DNA from: CAIUPE01 sp046092445
GTDB lineage: Bacteria > Pseudomonadota > Alphaproteobacteria > Rhizobiales > Beijerinckiaceae
DNA length: 7,233 nucleotides
Direction of reading: 5' to 3'
Assembly: GCA_046092445.1 (NCBI GenBank)
Contig: JBJTDR010000004.1
Location: 1-7,233, forward strand
This document shows, one piece after another, positions 1 to 5,851 of this stretch. Position 1 is the first letter of the stretch. Each line of letters starts with the position of its first letter. Position numbers and translations under genes: made by a program. The notes beneath the pieces were generated by a model that saw nothing but the letters and a program-made list of their open reading frames with translations, was not told the DNA's origin and made no database searches.

Positions 1-74
1 CGGCTGTTTTCGGTTTTACGTTTGCGCGAAGGGTATGAAGAGGTCATTTGGGCCTTGAGGTTCGGCTTATCTAC

Positions 75-117
75 CTAGCACTACTTTGTCAGAAGTGCAT
101 TTTTGATATTCCTAATC
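75..117 (+). repeat. Terminal fragment of an IS701-like element, interrupted by the IS3 element
   Basis: This stretch repeats the tip of the IS701-like element at the right edge of the window: 76-115 matches 7091-7130 with 3 mismatches in 40 bases. The tetranucleotide CTAG at 75-78 precedes the end, and TTAG precedes the other copy. Both fit the YTAR target duplication known for the IS701 family, so the element proper probably starts at 79 and runs rightward. Only about 39 bp remain before the IS3-family terminal repeat begins at 118. The fragment could be either terminus of the element, because the two ends of an IS are similar in inverted orientation. No matching end was clearly found on the far side of the IS3 element. 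Confidence 0.7.
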
Positions 118-133
118 TGCCCCCTTCTGGGTG

Positions 134-158
134 GTCCAAAATCTATGTTATTTTGGAC
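134..158 (+). other. Perfect 9-bp hairpin in the IS3 leader
   Basis: GTCCAAAAT at 134-142 is the exact reverse complement of ATTTTGGAC at 150-158, with a 7-base loop between. The left arm overlaps the inner edge of the terminal repeat, and the right arm ends a few bases before the orfA ribosome binding site at 163-167. Known analogues are hairpins near IS ends that limit translation from transcripts entering from outside, but this one does not cover the ribosome binding site itself. It may instead be a transposase-binding or promoter-region structure. Confidence 0.6.
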
Positions 159-175
159 ACGGAAGGAAAAGACGA

Positions 176-454
176 ATGCCATTCAAGAAACACACGCCGG
201 AGGAGATTATCGGCAAGCTGCGTCAGGCCGAGATTTTGCTGGCGCAGGGAGGGACGACAGCGGACGCTTGCCGCCGGCTATCGATCAGCGAGCAGACCTA
301 TTACCGCTGGCGCAAGGAATATGGCGGTCTGAAGACCGATCAGGCTCGCCGGATGAAGGATCTGGAGAAAGAGAATGCGCGGCTACGCCGTGCGATCTCC
401 GATCTCACTCTCGATAAGCTGATCCTGCAAGAGGCTGCTCGGGGAAACTATTGA
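176..454 (+). CDS. IS3-family transposase OrfA (helix-turn-helix DNA-binding subunit)
   Basis: OrfA proteins of IS3 elements bind the terminal repeats and regulate transposition; joined to OrfB by frameshifting they form the active transposase. The 92-residue protein begins MPFKKHTPEEII. A helix-turn-helix covers roughly residues 12-45, with the segment ISEQTYYRWRKEYGG typical of the IS407 group. It is followed by a leucine-zipper-like coiled coil from about residue 55 (KDLEKENARLRR) used for oligomerisation. The ATG at 176 is chosen because AAGGA lies at 163-167, eight bases upstream, and because the conserved region starts at once; an in-frame ATG at 131 would add 15 unrelated residues from the hairpin leader. 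The stop TGA at 452-454 overlaps the orfB start. Confidence 0.9.
   Translation: MPFKKHTPEEIIGKLRQAEILLAQGGTTADACRRLSISEQTYYRWRKEYGGLKTDQARRMKDLEKENARLRRAISDLTLDKLILQEAARGNY
442..448 (+). promoter_or_regulatory. Putative -1 ribosomal frameshift heptamer GGGAAAC
   Basis: Read in the orfA frame the bases are G GGA AAC, a perfect X XXY YYZ slippery heptamer, two codons before the orfA stop. The orfB frame is open from 418, so a -1 slip here joins the 91 codons of orfA to orfB and yields a fusion of about 390 residues, the usual size of an IS3 OrfAB transposase. A weak stem is possible downstream (GCGC at 460-463 with GCGC at 471-474). The same GGGGA could also act as a Shine-Dalgarno sequence for the TTG at 451, so re-initiation is an alternative. 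Confidence 0.6.
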
Positions 455-1347
455 GCCCTGCGCGACGACGGCGCTGTATCGATCATGTCCGCGAGGAACT
501 GCCTGTCTCTGAACGCCGCATCTGCCGCGTTCTGGGCCAGCACCGATCGACGCAGCGCAAAGTACCGCGCGGGGCCGGTGATGAGGAAGCCCTGACTGCA
601 GACATTATCGAGCTGGCGCGCCAATATGGACGTTATGGCTATAGGCGTGTGACAGCGCTCCTGCGCAACGCAGGCTGGCATGTGAACCGCAAGCGGGTGG
701 AGCGCATCTGGCGGCGTGAAGGGCTGAAGGTACCGCAGAGGCAACCTAAGCGCGGACGGCTGTGGCTGAACGACGGTTCGTGTATCCGGCTGCGCCCTGA
801 ATATCCGGGGCATGTCTTGGCTTATGACTTTGTCGAGGGCCGAACCCATGACGGTCGCAAGTTCCGGATCCTTGCAATCATTGATGAAACGAGCCGGGAG
901 TGTATGGCCTTGTTGGTTGCACGCCGGATCAGAAGCGCTGACGTTCTGGCTATCTTAGCTGATCTGTTCGTCATCCACGGCCCGCCAGCGCACATACGGT
1001 CTGACAATGGCCCCGAGTTCGTTGCCACCGCCGTGAAAGGCTGGTTGGCACAGATCGGGGTGCAGACGCTTTACATCACGCCTGGCAGCCCGTGGGAGAA
1101 TGGCTATTGTGAATCGTTCAACGGCAGCTTGCGCGATGAGCTGCTTAACGGCGAAATCTTCTACAGCCTTGCCGAAGCCCAAATCCTGATCGAGGCGTGG
1201 CGGCGATATTACAACACTGTAAGGCCGCACAGCTCGCTTGGCTATCGCCCACCCGCACCAGAGACCGTTCCTTGGCCAGTGCCGTCCTCCGGTTCCGCTT
1301 CGCTCCACCTGCGACCAGCACTGGCCAAGGAGGCAATCATGCACTAA
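451..1347 (+). CDS. IS3-family transposase OrfB (DDE integrase-type catalytic subunit)
   Basis: OrfB carries the RNase-H-fold DDE domain that cuts and joins DNA during copy-out/paste-in transposition. The 298-residue frame is intact. An HTH_21-like region lies at residues 45-100 (RYGYRRVTALL at 61-71). The catalytic triad is visible as D126 (LAYDFVEG), D185 (IRSDNGPEF) and E221 (GYCESFNGSLRDE), with exactly 35 residues between the second Asp and the Glu, as expected for this family. The C-terminal landmark NTVRPHSSLGYRPP is present. The frame lies at -1 to orfA. Translation is probably through the fusion made at 442-448; separate initiation at the TTG at 451, overlapping the orfA stop, is possible. 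No disabling mutation is seen, so the element may be active. Confidence 0.93.
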   Translation: MSPARRRRCIDHVREELPVSERRICRVLGQHRSTQRKVPRGAGDEEALTADIIELARQYGRYGYRRVTALLRNAGWHVNRKRVERIWRREGLKVPQRQPKRGRLWLNDGSCIRLRPEYPGHVLAYDFVEGRTHDGRKFRILAIIDETSRECMALLVARRIRSADVLAILADLFVIHGPPAHIRSDNGPEFVATAVKGWLAQIGVQTLYITPGSPWENGYCESFNGSLRDELLNGEIFYSLAEAQILIEAWRRYYNTVRPHSSLGYRPPAPETVPWPVPSSGSASLHLRPALAKEAIMH

Positions 1348-1377
1348 CAATCAACACGGACCACTCAATCGGGGCCG

Positions 1378-1688
1378 GTCATGGCATGCAGTCGTCGAAC
1401 GCCGGATCGTGGCGCAAAACGCCGGAAATCCGCCGCTGCCTGATCCGCCCGAACCCCAATCGCTGCCGCTATCGCAAGCCTACATGTGCTTGCGACACTG
1501 AATCAGCTCGACTGACAAAGGGGAATCCCACACCGTGAGTCATCCACAGCGCTCATTGGTATTACGCTGTACCCTGCGCATGATCGGCACAAACAAATGC
1601 AGCAATCGGCGGGGGATCCAATAACCTACACCACAAGGTGGGACACGAATCCTCGGAATCTGGAGCAACTCAGACTGCCTTGTAATAA
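1378..1688. other. Region between IS3 element and sugar operon, no confident gene
   Basis: This stretch holds no complete gene. A plus-strand frame from about 1382 to the TGA at 1499-1501 has GC-biased third codon positions and ends QAYMCLRH; it may be the C-terminus of a transposase cut off by the IS3 insertion, but I do not recognise the family. A stable hairpin sits at 1472-1495. CTGACAAAG at 1512-1520 equals the reverse complement of 82-90 in the IS701-like end, which may mark a degenerate right end. From about 1530 to 1688 I see nothing further, and no clear rho-independent terminator for the operon. Confidence 0.4.
1472..1495. repeat. 8-bp perfect inverted repeat (hairpin)
   Basis: TCGCAAGC at 1472-1479 pairs with GCTTGCGA at 1488-1495 around an 8-base loop that itself contains the palindrome ACATGT. 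There is no T-run on either side, so it does not look like a standard rho-independent terminator. It overlaps the last codons of the possible transposase remnant, so it may belong to the end region of a mobile element. Confidence 0.5.
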
Positions 1689-2291
1689 TCAGGGGAGCGT
1701 GTCACCTCCAGTGAACCGAGTCATGGTAGCCTCTCCATTAGCGCTGATCCCGTCACGTCGCACCACGCGTACGATTGTCGCACATAAGATTTTCAGATCG
1801 AGCAGGAAACAGCGGTTGTCGACATACCAGACGTCTCGAGCAAACTTCTCCTCCCACGATAACGCGTTGCGCCCGTTTATCTGGGCCCACCCCGTAATAC
1901 CAGGCCGCACCTCATGCCGGCGAGCTTGATTGCTTGAGTAGAGCGAAAGATAATCGGTCAACATCGGCCGCGGTCCAACTAGGCTCATCTCTCCTTTCAG
2001 CACATTCCAAAGTTCGGGCAGTTCATCAAGTGAACTGGACCTAAGAAGATCACCAAGGCTCGTAAGCCGATCAACGTCAGGAAGCGATTCACCTAGAACA
2101 TCGACCGCATTGTGCATAGTTCTAAACTTGACCATCAAAAACGGCTTACCATGCAATCCAGAACGGGCCTGCAGGAACAGAATAGGCCTGCCCATTTTTT
2201 GCCAGATCAATATCGCTACAGCCAGCATAACCGGCGACAACAGAATCATAACAATCGCCGCAAATACAAAATCAAAACACCGCTTCATCAT
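1689..2291 (-). CDS. Monotopic phosphoglycosyl transferase (PglC/CapM-like sugar transferase)
   Basis: Enzymes of this family transfer a sugar phosphate from a UDP-sugar to undecaprenyl phosphate at the inner face of the cytoplasmic membrane, the first committed step of a repeat unit. At 200 residues this is the short catalytic form with one N-terminal re-entrant membrane helix (about residues 6-30, with the Ser-Pro break at 19-20), without the extra transmembrane domain of WbaP/WcaJ. Hallmarks are KFRTM (55-59), the catalytic pair Asp89-Glu90 in SLDELPEL, LVGPRP (104-109), and RPGITGW (129-135). It starts 11 bases after the preceding glycosyltransferase stop; a second ATG at 2288 is equally possible. 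It is the last gene of the operon. In S. aureus, CapM primes with D-FucNAc phosphate; the substrate here cannot be told from sequence. Confidence 0.92.
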   Translation of the reverse strand: MMKRCFDFVFAAIVMILLSPVMLAVAILIWQKMGRPILFLQARSGLHGKPFLMVKFRTMHNAVDVLGESLPDVDRLTSLGDLLRSSSLDELPELWNVLKGEMSLVGPRPMLTDYLSLYSSNQARRHEVRPGITGWAQINGRNALSWEEKFARDVWYVDNRCFLLDLKILCATIVRVVRRDGISANGEATMTRFTGGDTLP

Positions 2292-2302
2292 ATTTTCTAC
2301 TT

Positions 2303-3607
2303 TTACGCCATATTAAATTTATTCAAAACCGATTTGAAAATTTTATCAAACCGATCCATCCCCTTGTCCATTGAAAGTTCGCGCATATAGTATTCGCGAG
2401 CACGTTCACCCATAGCATAACGCTCAAACTCTGGCAGTAGAGCCAAATTCGTTACGGCCTCGGCTATACTTTCGGGATTTTCCGGCATCGCAATTACTCC
2501 GGCCCTTGCCGATTCGATTAAGCGCGAAGCTTCTCCATGACATGCCATAATCAATGGCTTGCCAGAGTACATATAAGCCTGGGTTTTAGAGGGTAGAGTA
2601 ATAGCGAACAGCGGGTCTGCGCGCAGGTGCACGAGTAAAGCATCAGCTGCATGCAGGTAAACCCCAACTTCATCTGGCGTAACGTGCGGCAAAAAGAAAA
2701 CATTACTGAGCTCAAGTTCCTTGGTTCGACGGAGAAGTCCGTCACGGCTGACGCCAGCACCCATAAAGCAGAAGCTAGCCAATTCGCCATTGCCATCTCG
2801 TTGCAAAATTGCTGCAGCCTCAACCACAGCGTCTAGCGCTTGTGCGGGCCCAATATTGCCAGCGTAGAGAAGCTTAAGTCCGGGCAACCCCGCAAGCCCT
2901 TCTGCTACGTCCTGCCTGCTTTCGGTCTGCGGGTATTCATTAGTCCACCCAATTACCGTTTCCATACACTCTTCCACCACCCCACGCTCAAGTAGCTTGC
3001 TCCGGAAGCCATGAGTGTGGAGAATGATAAACTGAACCCTGCTGTACATCCAATCCGCAACGCGCCCAATAATCGCAAGGACACTTGGATTAGAGAGCAT
3101 GCCAGTTGCCGCTAATGTATCAGGCCAAAGATCATGAACATCAACAATTACTGGTGTTCTTCGACGAAATATACGTGATGCCGTAGCAGCTAATCCTACA
3201 GTTAACGGTGGATTATAGACATAGATTAAGCTGGAATTTTTGGCGAAAAAACTTAAGTATAAAAATGCCGAAAGCATAAAGGTAACATAATTCGCTATCC
3301 GCCCAACCTTACTGCCGCTATGGCTTGGAAATAGAGGCAGGCGTGTAATTTTGATGCCATTAGATTCCGAACGCTGCAAAAGGCGAATGCAATAACCTTC
3401 ATAAGTTTTCCCATCGGGGTAATTTGGAAAGCCGGTCACCACTTCCACATCATAACCTAAATCACACAAAGCCTCAGCAAAGACCTGGCCTTTATAAGCG
3501 GGCTCCGGATCATAGTATTGCGTAAGAAATATCAGACGCGGGCGAGAAAGATTTTTCTTTTCCAAATTATTACCCGAGGTCGTTAAGCCGTATGCCATAC
3601 CAAACAT
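2303..3607 (-). CDS. wbuB: GT4 glycosyltransferase, probable L-FucNAc transferase (WbuB/CapL-like)
   Basis: This is a retaining GT-B glycosyltransferase expected to add N-acetyl-L-fucosamine from UDP-L-FucNAc to the lipid-linked sugar. The N-terminal domain has FLTQYYDPEP (27-36), the TGFPNYPDG segment typical of WbuB (58-66), NPPLTVGLA (132-140) and DVHDLWPDT (156-164). The C-terminal donor domain has LLYAGNIGPAQ (246-256), FLPHV (305-309) and the nucleotide-sugar region TLPSKTQAYMYSGKP (337-351) followed by GEASRLIE (358-365). The start is uncertain: ATG at 3607 overlaps fnlC by 38 bases and gives about 15-20 more N-terminal residues than is usual for WbuB. ATG at 3598 or TTG at 3565, just after the fnlC stop, are alternatives; none has a strong ribosome binding site. 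Its position after fnlABC supports the role. Its base composition looks more AT-rich than its neighbours. Confidence 0.85.
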   Translation of the reverse strand: MFGMAYGLTTSGNNLEKKNLSRPRLIFLTQYYDPEPAYKGQVFAEALCDLGYDVEVVTGFPNYPDGKTYEGYCIRLLQRSESNGIKITRLPLFPSHSGSKVGRIANYVTFMLSAFLYLSFFAKNSSLIYVYNPPLTVGLAATASRIFRRRTPVIVDVHDLWPDTLAATGMLSNPSVLAIIGRVADWMYSRVQFIILHTHGFRSKLLERGVVEECMETVIGWTNEYPQTESRQDVAEGLAGLPGLKLLYAGNIGPAQALDAVVEAAAILQRDGNGELASFCFMGAGVSRDGLLRRTKELELSNVFFLPHVTPDEVGVYLHAADALLVHLRADPLFAITLPSKTQAYMYSGKPLIMACHGEASRLIESARAGVIAMPENPESIAEAVTNLALLPEFERYAMGERAREYYMRELSMDKGMDRFDKIFKSVLNKFNMA

Positions 3608-4724
3608 TCGATAGTTTTGCAGTACCCATGATTAATGCGACAACACGCTCGGAGGTATTGGCGACGCAGTAATCAATCGGCACGGGGGGCGGTACACCGT
3701 TTTCAAGGCGCTCGCCGTACAGTCGGGTGACGGCCTCGACTCCGCTCAGTATAGTTGAGGCATCCACTCCAGTCATGAGAATGCAACCAACATCGAGCGC
3801 CTCCGGGCGTTCGATTGCATCGCGCGGCGAGATTGCCGGAAAATTCAGGATGGAGCTTTCCTCAGCAATGGTTCCGCTGTCTGAAATAGCACAGAAGGCC
3901 TGCATCTGCAGACTGTTGTAATCGCTGAAACCAAATGGTTTCATCCATTGTATGCGCGAATCCAAGAAAAGTCCGTCAAATAAGTTCAGCCTCTTACGCG
4001 TTCTCGGATGGGTTGAGACGATCACCGGCATGTCATACCGTGCGGCGAGTAAATTAAGCGCTTTAGTCAATTGTTGGAGTCGCTGAGAATTGTCGACATT
4101 TTCCTCGCGGTGCAGCGACACTATGAAATATTGGCGCGGCGCAAGACCCAGCCGCGTCAGAATATCCGAAGCCTCAATGTCATAACGATAATATGCTAGT
4201 ACCTCGCACATGGGCGAACCCGTCAGATAAATACGCCGATGATCAATCCCTTCAGACAGCAAATGGCGACGTGCGTGTTCAGTATATACTAAGTTGAAGT
4301 CTGAAATGTGATCAACAATCTTACGATTTGTTTCTTCAGGTACGTTGCGATCAAATGAACGATTGCCAGCCTCCATGTGATAGACTGGAACCTTCAGACG
4401 ACGAGCCATGATCGCAGAAATGGCCGAATTCGTATCGCCTAGCACCAAAACCGCATCGGGTCTTTCTTCTTGTAGAACGCGCTCGCTTTCAGAAAGAATC
4501 TTCCCAAGCGTCTGACCTAGAGTTCCCCCCCCGGCTTCAAGAAAATGATCAGGTTTACGGACTCCGAGCTCCTCGAAGAATACTTCATTTAGTTCATAGT
4601 CCCAATTCTGCCCAGTGTGGACGACCACATGATCAACAAATGCATCAAGCCGCGCCATAACACGTGAAAGGCGAATGATCTCAGGACGTGTCCCTAGAAT
4701 GGTCATAACCTTGATTTTAGTCAC
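3570..4724 (-). CDS. fnlC: UDP-N-acetyl-L-fucosamine synthase (UDP-HexNAc 2-epimerase, FnlC/WbjD/CapG)
   Basis: This enzyme carries out the last step of UDP-L-FucNAc synthesis, C2 epimerisation of UDP-N-acetyl-L-pneumosamine, in the cytoplasm. It belongs to the non-hydrolysing UDP-GlcNAc 2-epimerase family (WecB fold). Counting from the chosen start, visible motifs are GTRPE (11-15), GDTNS (96-100), EAGNRSFD (118-125) with VPEETNRK (128-135), SLHREEN (203-209), STHPRT (237-242) and SDSGTIAEES (281-290). At 384 residues it has normal family length. GTG at 4724 is preferred because it gives the same N-terminal spacing to VMT and GTRPE as known FnlC proteins and has GAAAG seven bases upstream; a TTG at 4730 overlapping the fnlB stop is an alternative. 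A run of eight G (4525-4532, read on the minus strand) encodes Gly65-Gly67. Confidence 0.93.
   Translation of the reverse strand: MTKIKVMTILGTRPEIIRLSRVMARLDAFVDHVVVHTGQNWDYELNEVFFEELGVRKPDHFLEAGGGTLGQTLGKILSESERVLQEERPDAVLVLGDTNSAISAIMARRLKVPVYHMEAGNRSFDRNVPEETNRKIVDHISDFNLVYTEHARRHLLSEGIDHRRIYLTGSPMCEVLAYYRYDIEASDILTRLGLAPRQYFIVSLHREENVDNSQRLQQLTKALNLLAARYDMPVIVSTHPRTRKRLNLFDGLFLDSRIQWMKPFGFSDYNSLQMQAFCAISDSGTIAEESSILNFPAISPRDAIERPEALDVGCILMTGVDASTILSGVEAVTRLYGERLENGVPPPVPIDYCVANTSERVVALIMGTAKLSNVWYGIRLNDLG
4525..4532. repeat. Homopolymer C8 (G8 in coding sense) inside fnlC
   Basis: Eight consecutive C on the plus strand read as G on the coding strand and encode part of the glycine run AGGGT at residues 64-68 of FnlC, in the segment before the second conserved block. 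The reading frame is intact at the present length. Gaining or losing one base would shift the frame early in the gene. Confidence 0.95.
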
Positions 4725-4726
4725 GC

Positions 4727-5851
4727 TCAAACTTTCAATACCGGATCAAAATAGGTGTCGGGGGCCACAGGATTGAAAAATTCATGACTCCAGAATAAAG
4801 TAATAAGTGGCGTATCCCCCAAATTTTCAATAGAGTGTGTGTGTAGTGTCGGTATATCGACAATGGATGGAATGCCCCCCGAGACATGGTATTCGAAGGC
4901 AGTATTTGTCAGAACTTTGCGAATACGTATGAGTGCCTCGCCCTGGATTACAAGAAAACGCTCAACTTTATTGAGATGGAAGTGGTCTCCTCGGGTGACA
5001 CCTGGGCCCGTTGTTGACAGGAACGTCTGCCCCCCCCCTTTACTTTTCACGGCCTCAAAGAGGGTGCCACGCCCATCGGTACTCAATCTTACCGGATGCG
5101 GGAACCCATTAGGATAAAGCGCTGCCCGGTAGCTATTAAATAGAGCAAGCACGAAGGGATCATCTAAATCCGGAAAGATATTTTGCTTATAGTCTTCGTG
5201 AAATCTCTTAAACATCGCAAAAAGTTCGGGAACGGAAGTCTCTCGCGCTATCGGTCTGATTTCACCTGTTCGGCGTGAGAGAACAGCATCTATAGCCACC
5301 TTTGCTGCCGCGCCGGCGTGAAGCAGATCAACCTTGCCGCTAGGGTTGATGTCCGTAACGTGTCCATTGATCACGGCCTCAATGAAGGTGGCTGAGACAT
5401 TATTATAGCGCGGTCGCGCGCATTCGCCAAAAATATGGGGTAGAATAAGACTGGTGTAAGGACCTCCATTTTTGCCCAGCAATTCTTCAGCGTTCCGCTT
5501 GGATCTGCCATAGGGTGTGTTTGATCCGGCATGAGTGGAGTTGGCATAGACGATATGCGGGCGATTTCCTATTGCGGCGCACGCCTCAATGAGGCGCCGT
5601 GCAATCGCCGGGTTTCCTTCCTCCACTTCATCCTCTGAGGCCCGATTAACCCCAGCAAAGTGCAAAATGGCGTCAGCACCATTAACCGCCGCGCTTAGCT
5701 GGGAGTCGTCGCTAAATGCGTGACGATCCAAAAGTACAAGATCAAATGGAGTATCCTTGCCCACGAACTGTGCAGCACAGTTCGCAGCGTGGATATGTGC
5801 CGCGGCGTGCCAGCCAATCAGACCCGTAGAACCGGTAACCACAAGTCTCAT
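4727..5851 (-). CDS. fnlB: Bifunctional SDR reductase/epimerase with C-terminal cupin (FnlB/WbjC/CapF)
   Basis: FnlB makes UDP-N-acetyl-L-pneumosamine by C3 epimerisation and NADPH-dependent C4 reduction of the FnlA product. The 374-residue protein has the two-domain structure known for CapF. The N-terminal Rossmann/SDR domain (about 1-245) has the dinucleotide motif GSTGLIG (7-13) and the catalytic YGRSK (Tyr114, Lys118). The C-terminal cupin (about 260-374) has GDHFHLNKVE and LHTHS, with candidate metal ligands His290, His292, Glu297 and His337. The start is the ATG at 5851, which overlaps the fnlA stop as ATGA and leaves one residue fewer than usual before the Rossmann strand; an upstream in-frame ATG at 5866 is less likely. 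A run of nine G encodes Gly272-Gly274 in the linker between the domains. fnlC follows within a few bases. Confidence 0.94.
   Translation of the reverse strand: MRLVVTGSTGLIGWHAAAHIHAANCAAQFVGKDTPFDLVLLDRHAFSDDSQLSAAVNGADAILHFAGVNRASEDEVEEGNPAIARRLIEACAAIGNRPHIVYANSTHAGSNTPYGRSKRNAEELLGKNGGPYTSLILPHIFGECARPRYNNVSATFIEAVINGHVTDINPSGKVDLLHAGAAAKVAIDAVLSRRTGEIRPIARETSVPELFAMFKRFHEDYKQNIFPDLDDPFVLALFNSYRAALYPNGFPHPVRLSTDGRGTLFEAVKSKGGGQTFLSTTGPGVTRGDHFHLNKVERFLVIQGEALIRIRKVLTNTAFEYHVSGGIPSIVDIPTLHTHSIENLGDTPLITLFWSHEFFNPVAPDTYFDPVLKV
5030..5038. repeat. Homopolymer C9 (G9 in coding sense) inside fnlB
   Basis: Nine consecutive C on the plus strand read as GGG GGG GGG in fnlB and encode the glycines of SKGGGQTF at residues 270-277, directly before the cupin domain. 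The frame is intact at this length. It is the longest homopolymer noticed in the window and uses only the GGG codon. Confidence 0.95.

Larger units (their letters stand above)
118..1381 (+). mobile_element. IS3-family insertion sequence (IS407-group type), apparently complete
   Basis: The element carries the two-gene orfA/orfB arrangement of the IS3 family. Imperfect terminal inverted repeats lie at 118-137 and 1358-1377; aligned in inverted orientation they match at 14 of 20 positions, including a shared GTGGTCC block at the inner edge. The left end begins with TG. The matching CA on the right would be at 1380-1381, so the exact right boundary is uncertain between 1377 and 1381. The flanks at 114-117 and just after 1377 or 1381 show no convincing 3-4 bp target duplication, which suggests adjacent rearrangement after insertion. 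It sits about 39 bp inside the IS701-like end at 79. Confidence 0.8.

Noticed and set aside
1..74. Open frames in the left flank: a plus frame ending at the TAG of the CTAG site, and a minus frame starting MTSSYPSRKRK at 47 with AAGG upstream
   Set aside because: Each is at most 25 codons and runs off the window. Neither resembles a known family. The minus frame could be the start of the next gene of the locus, but the support is too thin.
448..849. Minus-strand open frame of 133 codons opposite orfB
   Set aside because: It is a shadow of the conserved transposase frame, with no family features.
4835..4844. GT dinucleotide repeat (five units) in fnlB
   Set aside because: It encodes the conserved LHTHS cupin ligand segment, so the repeat follows from codon needs; five units is short for slippage.
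4839..5117. Plus-strand open frames opposite fnlB, fnlC and fnlA
   Set aside because: They are antisense shadows of well-conserved enzymes, and none has a recognisable motif.
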